Assembly: GCA_963575745.1 (NCBI GenBank)
Contig: CAUYUJ010019609.1
Span: 37,563-101,562 of the forward strand
Direction of reading: 5' to 3'
Length of the DNA: 64,000 nucleotides
Origin: Prorocentrum cordatum
Lineage: Eukaryota > Sar > Dinophyceae > Prorocentrales > Prorocentraceae
The notes below the pieces were generated by a model that was given only the letters and a program-made list of their open reading frames with translations, had not been told where the DNA came from and did not search any database. Positions 54,376-64,000 of this stretch are shown piece after piece. Numbering within the stretch: the stretch's first letter is position 1; every line of letters begins with the position of its first letter. The position numbers and the translations under genes are program-made.

Positions 54376-55789
54376 CCCATCAGCCTCACACCCCAACCCA
54401 GGCACGGTGGCAGGATGAGCCGAAGGGCACTTGATATCATATCATATGCGTGGCCGCCGCGCAACGTGGATGCAAAGCAAAAGCAGGACGGCGAAGCGCG
54501 AAGATCTCCGGCGTGAGCGCACGCTTTGCCGTGCCGTGCGCTGGGGGGGGGCAGGGTCGGCGCTTGCTGGCCCCGTCGTGGCTGTGGCGGGGGCCGGAGT
54601 GGGGGGGGGGCACCCGACAGGACTCGGCGCCGCGCTGGCCGTCGCGGCCCCCCACGGCAAGAGCAGCAGTGGACTGCGCGCGGTCCTCGGCCTGCAGCCG
54701 GTTGCCCCCCCGTTGCCCCGGCTCGGCGCGCCTCTCCCCCTCGCCGCCTCCCGCCCCTCCCCCCTGGCCGTTCGTCCCTCCTTCTCCCCTCCGCTCCCCT
54801 CCCGTCCTCCCGCCCCAACGCCCCTCTCGTCCTGTCGCGTGCCATCGCCCCGGTCGTCGCGTCCTTCGCTGTCCTGCCTCTGCATGAGGCTGTGGAGCTG
54901 CTGCTCGGGCTCCCCGCTGCTGCGCCTCTCGTCTGCGGGCACCCTCCTGTTTTCGCATGGCGTGTAAAACGGCTACTCGCCTTCCTAGTCGTCGAAAACC
55001 ACCAACGCTTCAAAAGCTTTGGACACAGGGGCACCAGGGCAATTGCAGCTACGGCGGGTCGCCCTCAAGAAACGGGAGCGGGGCGACAGCGCGTCTCACA
55101 GACGCTATGACGCAGCAGCCAGGCGGCCTCTTGCGGGAAGACTCAGCAGCAGCCAGGCAGCCAGGCGGCCAGGCGGCCTCGCCGGATGGAGGCGAGCAGG
55201 TCTCTCCCGCTAAGGTTGGCACTGCTGTTTGTGGAGTCCTGCGCGCCCGACCGCGCCCCGCGGCGGGGGCTTGGACAGCGGAGAAACAGATACAGAAAAA
55301 GAAACGTAAATAAAAAAGACGGGGGTCAAAGCGACTACAGCGCAACCGCAGCGCACAGCACCGTGGCCGAGGTTCGACAGGGCCCGGATCAACTGGAAGC
55401 CCTCCTCAGCCTCGGCACGCAGCGCGGGGTAGCATCAAGTGCACTGTGCGCTGCGTGGGCCCTTAGACGACCCTCAAAATCGTTCCCGATGACTGTCGAT
55501 GGCAGCCCCAGCTGGGACTCTGGTGCTACCTATGTGGTAGGAGGATGGGTGGGAGTGAGCGGGACGGCCGTCCTTCGGGGGGGCACCTGGACCTTGATCA
55601 CTGTTCCTTATCCGCTATCGCGCCTTGGCACGTTGAAGCGTGGAAGAATGCCAAATGTTGCCTGACAGGGTTTCGGTAATCATCACAGGGGCCCCCTGCC
55701 CTCCGTCTCACACACAGCTGACTGCACCACCCCTACTTCTGGGGCTCCCTGGGCGGCCAATACGCGTCCCTTGCGCTCTCCAAGGCGTC
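54376..55789. other. GC-rich unassigned DNA
   Basis: Several overlapping frames are open on both strands at 54440-54970 with Arg/Pro/Gly-rich content and no domain. 55470-55570 (GTTCCCGATGACTGTCGATG, GCCCCAGCTGGGACTC, GGTGCTACCTATGTGGTAGG) recurs in diverged form at 57120-57200. Confidence 0.45.
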
Positions 55790-56340
55790 CGAATCGCCCA
55801 AGATGGCCTCCAAGACGGACCTCGCAGGCCACCAAGGCCGCCAAGATCCTAGGATGGCTCAAGATGGCCCCGAGACCGCACACAAAAGGCCTCCTAGACG
55901 GCCCAAGAGGGCTCCAATGCCACAATCACTGATTGTATGTCCTTGTTTGAAAGGAGGTTCGCATTCTCCCCGAGCTTTCGTCGGCTCAAGACAGCCCAAG
56001 AAGCCTCCAAGATGGCCTCAAGACGGTCCAGGAGGCCACCGAAAGGGCCCCAAGTCGGCCCAAGAGGGTGCCAAGATGGCCCAAGTGGCCCAAGAGGACC
56101 CCGTCGGCCCACGAAGACGCTCGGAGGGCCCTCAAGGTCCCCAAGAGAGCTCCTAGACGACCCAGAGAGCCCCCAAAGATGGATCCTGCAAGCGCCCATA
56201 CCGCCCAAGAGCGCCCTCAGACGGCCCAAAAAGCACCCAAGAGCCCCCGAGGAGCCCACAAGGCGCTGCAACAGGCCCCTGGAGACCCCAAAGAATCCCT
56301 CAAAAGGCCCCCAGAACCTTCATCAAAAGGCCCGAAGTGT
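55790..56340 (+). repeat. CCAAG-type satellite
   Basis: CGCCCAAGATGGCCTCCAAG monomers with an AT-richer island at 55920-55990 (ATCACTGATTGTATGTCC ... TCGTCGG). Confidence 0.88.
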
Positions 56341-56399
56341 CACACGTGACGGCCTCCTGCGCCCCCTCGAATAGTCGCCACCCAACATGCTGGACTGTC

Positions 56400-57200
56400 A
56401 CGGTGGCGGGACTTGGGACTAACATGCACTCCCTCCACAAGCCGACCGGCGACAAACCTGGGACCCTGTCACCGCCCCCCCCGCCATCCCTGGCAAAAAA
56501 GTAGAGTGCATTTCTTCATCTGGATCATGCGCGGGCGCCCCGCGATCACTTTGCATCAATTTTTGACACGGACGGCGGGGGGACCGGCATATAGCAGCAT
56601 ATAGCCTGCTGCGTGCAGTGCCAGCACCCCCCGCAATCACTGGCAAAAGAAAAACAAATTGCACTCTGCACCAAAATCTAGATCATGCGCAGACGCCCCG
56701 CGATCACTATGCATTGATTAGGGGGAAAACAAACCTACCTCGCTTTTGACCACCCTCGCTTCCAAGAGATACCAAGCGATGCCAAACTGCGGCCTGTACT
56801 GGTCAGGCCGCTTGACGAGGGGGCGCGTGGTATGACTTGGTTTTGCCTGGAAGCGAAAGCGGGGTAGGTAATTCACGCTCCGATTGATGCTGGGCAGGGA
56901 CAGCAGAGGGGCCGGAACCTTGCCTGCTGCGTGCAGTGCCAGCGCCCCCCAACCATCCCCTGCACAGTCCTCGCAGACCCACCGTCACTTTGCACTGGTT
57001 TTTGGCACAGATGGTGTGGCGGTCGACCTGTTGCCAAATGAGGCGCACCTGGTGCGGGTGGCGCACCTGGCACGTGCAGCGCACCTCGCGGGCATCGCGC
57101 ATCTGGCTGGCGTCTGCACTGGTTCCCGATGGCTGTCGATGGCGGCCCCTGCCTGGGCTGAGACTCGGGTGCTACTTGTGTAGTGGGAGGCTGGGTGGCG
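56400..57200 (+). repeat. Three diverged copies of a 170-300 bp repeat
   Basis: CTGCTGCGTGCAGTGCCAGC followed by a C run occurs at about 56608 and 56927, and GATCATGCGCGGGCGCCCCG / AGATCATGCGCAGACGCCCCG with GCGATCACT at about 56523 and 56690. CACTTTGCA(C/T)(C/T)... plus TTTTTG(A/G)CAC recurs at 56549 and 56989. Confidence 0.7.
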
Positions 57201-57239
57201 ACAAGGCTTGCGGCTTGGGGCAGCTTAACCTCTCCCCCT

Positions 57240-57700
57240 ACCCTTTCCCCCTGGCCCAAGACGATTCCAAAGAGGGCCCCGGATAGCCCAGGATGGCCTC
57301 CTAGACAGCACAAGGCATCCCAAGATGATTCAAGACGAACCCCACCATGCGTTCGGGAAGCTCCAAGACTGCCCCAGGACAAACCCAAGTGGCCAGGGAG
57401 GTCCCCACGGAGACCCCCGAGAAGCCAAAATCTCCCCCCACAAAAAAAATGGATCGACGAGTTCGGCCTTGTCACTTTCCATTTCCGATGGGCCCATGAG
57501 ACCCCAAAATGAACCCATGAATTCCCAAGAGATCTCCAGGAGGGGCCCAGAAGAGCTGCAACACGGCCCGACGGGCCCACCAAAGCCCAAAGCCCCTGCA
57601 AGACGGCTGCAAGAGGCGATTTGCTGAACCCATGTTCAAGCCGCCCCACGTTTGGTCGATGTTCTCCAAGATGGCCCAAAGAAGGCTCGAAAAGTACCAA
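57240..57700 (+). repeat. CCAAG-type satellite
   Basis: GGCCCAAGACGATTCCAAAG and GCCCAGGATGGCCTCC, with an AT-richer island at 57425-57500. Confidence 0.8.
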
Positions 57701-57879
57701 AGAAGGCAGACATTACACGCAGAGGCGTTTGCATCATACGCAGTGGCTGCGCGAGCCCGTGGCCTCCTCCCTCCTGGACCTCGTCATTAGCCACGTTCTC
57801 GTCCGACACCTCCTCCACCACTCCTTCGACCACAAGCTCAGGAGCTCCACCCCTGGATATGGTCATCCTGTTCCCGATA

Positions 57880-58005
57880 ACCTCCTCCTCTTCTCCCTCC
57901 TCCTCCTCTTCTCCCTCCTCCTCCTCAACCTCCTCCTCGCCCTCCTCTTCCACCTGCTCCTCCTCCTGCTCCTCCTCCTCCTCCTCCTCCTTCTCCTTCG
58001 ACCAC
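57880..58005 (+). repeat. (CTC)n microsatellite
   Basis: CTCCTCCTC with TTC and AAC interruptions. It gives Glu-rich reverse and Leu/Ser-rich forward frames. Confidence 0.92.
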
Positions 58006-59044
58006 GGGCTCGGGAGCTCCAGCCCCTGATATGGTCACGAACTCTGATCCCGATAGTCGGCCCGATGGCTGCCTCCCACTCTTGATCCACTGCAGACCCC
58101 ACACATCCATGATCAGGGAAACCCGCCTGGCAATCGTCCCTGTATGGACGGACAGGGTAGGCGAAGCGCCAAAAATTCTCCCATTTCACCAGTCAAGCAA
58201 CGGCAAAGGGCGCCTCGTGCCCGTCCTTGTCCCATGCCCTGGCCACAGGAAGCCTCCCGGCGACGCGTTGCGCCGAAGACAGGCACGCAATCGCGCTCAC
58301 TGACATGGACACACGCGCACGCACGCGCGCAACACACACGTTTGCGTCGGCGGCTAGGCAAGGGTCGTCTGCGCTGGCAGAAGGAACTAACAAAATGGGG
58401 GCACCGTTACGCACAACACACGGACACGTACAGGGTGGGCCACTGAGATGCGGGCGTTACTCCGACTACGGCAAGTCCTGCACACGCGGGTCGGCAAGAA
58501 AGCACTGTTAGCGGGGGGCGGCGAGCCAAGGGCAGACGGTGGAGTTTCAGCCCGCGGGCATTGTCCAGAAATGCTGCGCCAAGCTAATGGAGCGGGTACA
58601 ACGCTGCGAGAAAACGCACACACCCACACACACACACACACTTTTTGGTCCGCTATCGCCGAGGTGCCTGCACCGGTCTCGTTCGGCACACGCTCGCATT
58701 CCGCATCTCACCTACCATAAAGCTTCTCGAAAATCCGTCGTCGACGCACCACTGCAAGCACACACACACACACACACGCCAGAGCAATCTTATCAGGCTA
58801 CCACACACTCAATGCCAACGAGCATGAATTCGGTGTAAAACAAATTGGGGGCTCCTTCAAAAAATGTTCCTGGCGACGTACCCAACCCTTGTGCAATGCG
58901 GGGCATAAGTACATCAGGATTGCTACAACGGGGGCGATGACGTAACATTGGACGCATGTGATTTTACGAGCAGCAATCGTAAGGCTCGGAACCCTCGATC
59001 AAGATATAAGGGCGTCGTAGTGGTTACTAACGCAGCCCCCCCCT
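58006..59044. other. Unassigned DNA with CA runs
   Basis: CA/CACACG runs at 58308-58345, 58613-58642 and 58757-58783. 58870-58890 contains GACGTACCCAACCCTT, which recurs at 61162-61178 before the second satellite array. Confidence 0.5.
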
Positions 59045-60555
59045 CGAGGGACGGCGAGGTCTCGCTCAGGTCCCCGCGGTGCCTCACTCCGCTGGACCCA
59101 ACAGCAGCCCTCGAAAGTGGCGACAGTGTCGCAGATCGCAGCCCCCCAGGGACGGCGAGGTCTCGCTCAGGTCCCCGCGGTGCTTCACTCCGTTGCAAAC
59201 AACAGCAGCCCTCGAAAGTGGCGACAGTGTGGCAGATTGCAGCCCCCAGGGACGGCGAGGCCTCGCTCAGGTCCCCGCGGTGCCTCAGTCCGCTGGACCC
59301 ACCAGCAGCCCTCGAATGTGGCGACAATGTCGCCATCGCAGCCCCCAAAGGACGGCGAGGTCTCGCTCAGATCCCCGCGGTGCCTCACTCCGCTGGACCC
59401 CAGCAGTCCTCGAAAGTGGCGACAGTGTCGCAGATCGCAGCCCCCCAGGGACGGCGAGGTCTCGCTCATGTTCCCGCGGTGCCTCAGTCCGCAGGACCCA
59501 CCAGCAGCCCTGCAAAGTGGCGACAGTGTCGCAGATCGCAGCCCCCCAAGGGACGGCGAGGCCTCGCTCAGGTCCCCGCGGTGCCTCAGTCCGCTGGACC
59601 CACCAGCAGCCCTCGAAAGTGGCGACAGTGTCGCAGATCGCAGCCCCCCCCCCCCCGGGACGGCGAGGTCTCGCTCAGGTCCCCGCGGTGCCTCAGTCCG
59701 CAGGACCCACCAGCAGCCCTCGAAAGTGGCGACAGTGCCGCAGATCGCAGCCCCCTCCCCAGGGACGGCGAGGTCTCGCTCAGGTCCCCGCAGTGTTTCA
59801 GCCCGCTGGACCACCAGCAGCCCTCGAAAGTGGCGACAATGTCGCCATCGCAGCCCCGCAGGGACGGCGAGGTCTAGCTCAGATCCCCGCGGTGCCTCAG
59901 TCCGCAGGACCCACCAGCTGTCCTCGAAAGTGGCGACAGTGTCGCAGATCGCAGCCCCATGGGGACAGCGAGGTCTTGCTCAGGTCCCCGCGGCGCAGGA
60001 CCCACCAGCAGCCCTCGAAAGTGGCGACAGTGTCGCAGATCGCAGCCCCCCAGGGACGGCGAGGTCTCGCTCAGGTCCCCGCGGTGCTTCACTCCGTTGC
60101 AAACAACAGCAGCCCTCGAAAGTGGCGAAAGTGTCGCCGATCGCGGCCCCCCAGGGACGGCGAGGTCTCGCTCAAATCCCCGCGGTGCCTCAGTCCGCAG
60201 GACACACCAGCAGCCCTGCAAAGTGGCGACAATGTCGCAGATCGCAGCCCCCCCCCCAGGGACGGCGGGGTCTAGCTCAAATCCCCGCGGTGCCTCAGTC
60301 CGCAGGACCCACCAGCAGCCCTCGAATGTGGCGACCGTGTCGCAGATCTCAGCCCCCCAGGGCCGGCGAGGTCTAGCTCAGATCCCCGCGGTGCCTCACT
60401 CCGCTGGACCCAACAGCAGCCCTCGAATGTGGCGACACTGTCGCAGATAGCAGCTCCCAAGGACGGCGAGGTCTAGCTCAGATCCCCGCGGTGCCTCAGC
60501 CCGCAGGACCCACCAGCAGCCCTCGAAAGTGGCGACAGCTTTGCTGATCGCAACC
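59045..60555 (+). repeat. 101-bp satellite array, subfamily 1
   Basis: About 15 units starting GGGACGGCGAGG at roughly 59050, 59151, 59251, 59351, 59452, 59553, 59659, 59765, 59864, 59965, 60055, 60156, 60263, 60363 and 60463. Each contains TCTCGCTCAGGTCCCCGCGG, TGCCTCAGTCCGC(T/A)GGACCC, CAGCAGCCCTCGAAAGTGGC and GACAGTGTCGCAGATCGCAG, with a variable C run. Unit lengths of 99-106 let several frames stay open (up to 419 codons); none is a gene. Confidence 0.96.
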
Positions 60556-61365
60556 TCCCAGGGATGCCCAGGCTCGCGCAAGGCAAGAGGAGACAAGACG
60601 GAAGCGGGAGACGGGATGCGGGAGAAGAAAGAGAAGGACGCGACCACAGTGCTCTATTCAAAACGAATACCCAACCAAGGAAAGTTGGGAAAAAGGTTCG
60701 CCTTCTTACGAAGCAAGGTGGACGAACTGTGGACCCCTGAGAAGAAGCACGTCGGCGGTGGCATGGTAGAAACATCACGTGGCGTACGCAACAGAAAAAG
60801 AGCGCCGACACCCGGCACGACCATTGGAAGAGGAGAGAAGAGGAACAAACGAAAGGAGGCCAACAACGCGCGCGCACACACACACATGTTTTCAGTCGGC
60901 GGCGCAGAGCATCCTCAGGCGCCGACGGCAGATGGAAGTGCCAATTGCGATCAAGCGTTGCCGAAGGCAGTGCACGAACCGTGCACGCTATCAAATGCAG
61001 CGATGGACGGTGTGCAGGAGGAACTGCAAATCCAAGCGAACCGTGCAGTGGCCAGAAAACCGAGGAAGCAACTCAACTAGGTACACTGAAGCGCGAGCAG
61101 TCGGGTGCGAATTGGTGGTCACTGTATTACCACAAAGGGGGTTGGACAATGAAGCACCAGAATTACCCTGTGACGTACCCAACCCTTTCTATACATGTGG
61201 CGATTATACTCAGGACCACTCAATGCTGACTGGCATTATGAAGGACCCCCAGTGCGCAAGAGGAGCACCACAAAGTGATTTCAGAAGAGCGCAGCAAGAA
61301 GAGGAACGGCAACTATACAGAATGGAAACACGGGCGTTGAAAGAAACGCGTACGACGCACCTCGG
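60556..61365. other. Spacer between the two 101-bp arrays
   Basis: 60640-60695 (CGACCACAGTGCTCTATTCA ... AAAGTTGGGAAAAAGG) is shared with 62943-63000 after the second array. 60875-60890 is a CA run. The plus frame 60779-61678 crosses the spacer into the second array and has no domain. Confidence 0.6.
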
Positions 61366-62860
61366 AATTATCCACGTGGGACCCACCTCCGCTTGGCCTC
61401 CCAGGAGCCCACGAAAGTGGCGACAATTGCGCAGATCGCAAGCCCCCCAAGGGGCGGCGAGGTCCCGAGGTGATCCGCGTGGGACCCACCTCCGCTGGGC
61501 CTCCCAGGACACCACGAAAGCGGCAACAGTTGCGCAGATCGCAAGCTCCCCAGGGGCGGCGAGGTCCCGAGGTTGTTCGCGTTGGACCCACCTCCGCTGG
61601 GCCTCCCAGGAGCCCACGAAAGTGGCGACAATTGCGCAGATCGCAAGCCCCCCAGGGGGCTGCGAGGTCCCGAAATGATCCGCGTGGGACCCACCTCCGC
61701 TGGGCCCCCCAGGAGCCCACGAAAGTGGCGACAATTGCGCAGATCGCAAGCCCCCCGAGGGGCGGCGAGGTCCCGAAATGATCCGCGTGGGACCCACCTC
61801 CGCTGGGCCTCCCAGGAGCCCACGAATGTGGCAACAATTGCGCAGATCGCAAGACCCCCAGGGGGCGGCGAAGTCTCGAGGTCATCCGCTTGGGACGTAC
61901 CTCCGCTGGGCCTCCCAGGAGCCCACGAAAGTGGCGACAGTTGCGCAGATCGCAAGCCCCCCAGGGGGCGGCGAGATCCCGAGGTGAACCGCGTGGGACC
62001 TCCGCTGGGCCTCCCAGGAGCCCACGAAAGTGGCGACAACTGCGCAGATCGCAGCCACCGCGAGGTCTCGAGGTGATCCGCGTGGGACGTACCTCCGCTG
62101 GGCCTCCCAGGAGCCCACGAAAGTGGCGACAATTGCGCAGATCGCAGCCCCCAGGGCACCGCGAGGTCTCGAGGTGATCCGCGTGGGACCCACCTCCGCT
62201 GGGCCTCCCAGGAGCCCACGAAAGCGGCGACAATTGCGCAGATCGCAGCCCCCAGGGCACCGCGAGGTCTCGAGGTGATCCGCGTGGGACCCACCTCCGC
62301 TGGGCCTCCCAGGAGCCCACGAAAGTGGCGACAATTGCGCAGATCGCAGCCCCCAGGGCACCGCGAGGTCTCGAGGTGATCCGCGTGGGACCCACCTCCG
62401 CTGGGCCTCCCAGGAGCCCACGAAAGTGGCGACAATTGCGCAGATCGCAAGCCCCCAGGGCACCGCGAGGTCTCGAGGTGATCCGCGTGGGACCCACCTC
62501 CGCTGGGCCTCCCAGGAGACCACGAAAGTGGCGACAATTGCGCAGATCGCAAGCTCCCAGGGCACCGCGAGGTCTCGAGGTGATCCGCGTGGGACCCACC
62601 TCCGCTGGGCCTCCCAGGAGCCCACGAAAGTGGCAACAATTGCGCAGATCGCAAGCCCCCAGAGCACGGCGAGGTCTCGAGGTGATCCGCGTGGGACCCA
62701 CCTCCGCTGGGCCTCCCAGGAGCCCACGAAAGTGGCAACAGTTGCGCAGATCGCAAGCCCCCCAGGGGGCGGCGAAGTCTCGAGGTGATCCGCGTGGGAC
62801 CCACCTCCGCTGGGCCTCCCAGCGACGAAAGTGGCGACAGTTGCGCAGATCGCAGCCCGA
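61366..62860 (+). repeat. 101-bp satellite array, subfamily 2
   Basis: About 15 units. Each reads GATCCGCGTGGGACCCACC, TCCGCTGGGCCTCCCAGGAG, CCCACGAAAGTGGCGACAAT, TGCGCAGATCGCAAGCCCCC and GGCGGCGAGGTC(T/C)CGAGGT. GGCGAGGTCTCG, CGAAAGTGGCGACA and CGCAGATCGCA are shared with subfamily 1, so the two are sister families. The 545-codon minus frame (61313-62950) is a by-product. Confidence 0.96.
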
Positions 62861-63566
62861 CGGCACGAGAGAAGAGGAGAGGGGAACACAGGAGACAGGA
62901 GAGGAGGAGGGGAGGAGGGGGGAGGAGGAGAAACAGAACGGGGCGACCACACTGCTCTATTCAAAACGAGTACCCAACCAGAGGAGGGTTGGGAAAAAGT
63001 TGTTAGAACCGCATCGGTTGCCAACCTAGCCGAAGTGAATGCAGCAAAGGCTCACCACGAACAACCAGCACGAACTGGCGCGCAACCGCCTTAAATGCGG
63101 CCACTGAATCACCAGAGCTGTGCAGACAAAGAACCCCAAAGAAGTACGCTGCTAAGCAGATTGGTAGTGTCCGCGGTCACGCAAGCAAATGCGTCAGGTG
63201 TGGACATACGATACAAGTCGACCGTGATGCGGGCGAATTGGAGCGACGACGCGACCACGCCAACCGCAGAGAAATCAAGAAGCCGAGCCACGGACGCAAA
63301 AAAACACCAGAGATGGGGTGCATGAGGCAACTGTTGAACGCACAACCTGCCAGCAACGTAGCCACTGTCACATCAAAAAGAAGTTTAAGGGCGGACAGAG
63401 ATCAAATGTGCAGCTGTACAGGCAAACGAGCGCGGCGAGCTAACCACCCAGCCAACTCCCGCCGCAACAAAACTGGAAAGAAAAGGAAAAAGGAAAGGCG
63501 CGATGAGTCGCGCAGTCATGCCACCACGACGAGGCCGTGGGCGAGGTATCCGCCCACGGCATGCCC

Positions 63567-63576
<10 letters not shown>
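62861..63576. other. Unassigned DNA after the second array
   Basis: 62880-62935 is GGAGGAGG-rich. 62943-63000 is the flank shared with the first array. No gene is recognised. Confidence 0.5.
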
Positions 63577-63601
<25 letters not shown>

Positions 63602-63710
63602 GCGCGCACGCACGCACATACACACACACACACACCCACACGCACACGCACACGCACACGCACACGCACACGCACACGCACACGCACACACACACACACA
63701 CACACACACT
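63577..63710 (+). repeat. (CA)n / (CACACG)n microsatellite
   Basis: CACACACA with a central CACACGCACACGCACACG hexamer section. Confidence 0.97.
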
Positions 63711-64000
63711 GTTACACCCAGCGGTGAAGTGACGACACCGTAGCGATGCGCTAAGCCGGGTCACGCTCAAGCGAATTGGACGGCGCAGTCGCTTGCACAG
63801 AACGCGAAAAGCGGATGCACCTGAAAAGTGCAACAGCGGCCATGCAAAAAAACAAACTAGAACACCGGGCGGACTGGATCGCGGTAGCAGAAGGAAGCGA
63901 CGTGCGACTAAAAAAGCTGTGAGCTCGCCAAGAGAGTGCGGCGACCGGTGCCGACGCGGCGCGACCGCAAAGGCGCACGAAACGGGTGCGAAAAAAGCAG
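63711..64000. other. Unassigned DNA at the window end
   Basis: No repeat or gene recognised. Confidence 0.4.

Noticed and set aside
53883-55034. 383-codon minus frame
   Set aside because: Its C-terminal half is CCAAG satellite in reverse and the rest is Arg/Gly-rich without a domain.
59079-60376. Open frames of 398 and 419 codons on the plus strand
   Set aside because: They follow the 101-bp satellite, three frames are open at once, and the translations are diverged repeats of one another with no domain.
61313-62950. Open frames of 545 and 478 codons on the minus strand
   Set aside because: Translation of the second 101-bp satellite; overlapping frames are equally open.
63423-63732. Cys/Val-rich and Thr/His-rich proteins
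   Set aside because: Translations of the CA/CACACG microsatellite.

Overview
The window is nuclear DNA of a dinoflagellate, probably a GC-rich core species such as a Prorocentrum-like alga. The species is inference; 'dinoflagellate' rests on three things seen in the sequence. A copy of the dinoflagellate spliced leader (21 of 22 bases) lies at 34660-34681, directly 5' of a retrotransposon. A LINE has a fused endonuclease, reverse transcriptase and RNase H. The rest is dominated by GC-rich satellites and microsatellites with almost no ordinary genes. I see no rRNA, tRNA, CRISPR, operon or convincing host single-copy gene. Most long open frames are by-products of tandem repeats.

Layout. 1-6 kb: a higher-order repeat built from CGCG hairpin units, GTC arrays and a TTGCACCACATAGA minisatellite, present as two main copies (412-1640 and 4050-5755); the second carries an AT-rich palindromic insertion. 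6-20 kb: microsatellites and minisatellites separated by unassigned DNA. 20.6-30.3 kb: a long array of the CCAAGACGGCC-type satellite (monomers about 390-425 bp). It is interrupted by four copies of a multi-hairpin module and by a 1,933-bp element (26645-28577) with terminal inverted repeats, an 11-bp target duplication and an uninterrupted paralogous site in the same array. 34.66-41.35 kb: a nearly full-length LINE carrying the spliced-leader relic, with ORF1 (zinc-finger plus coiled coil) and a decayed ORF2. It lies inside a TCC/TGCTCC microsatellite that also contains a 100-bp assembly gap. 41.56-42.28 kb, minus strand: the N-terminal part of a Mutator-like transposase with a FLYWCH zinc finger. 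43.2-45.5 kb: a GGGCGGGACGGGTC satellite. 47.38-48.57 kb: the 3' end of a second, different LINE. 49-58 kb: poly-A tracts, short tandem repeats and more CCAAG satellite. 59-62.9 kb: two related 101-bp satellite arrays, each followed by the same flank sequence. 63.6 kb: a CA array.

How the parts relate. The genes with recognisable function are all mobile-element genes. The LINE proteins would copy the LINE RNA, and the spliced-leader relic suggests this copy passed through a trans-spliced mRNA. The Mutator-like transposase belongs to a superfamily that makes 8-11 bp target duplications, so it is a reasonable but untested candidate for the machinery that moved the 1.9-kb inverted-repeat element. 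Everything else looks like satellite turnover.
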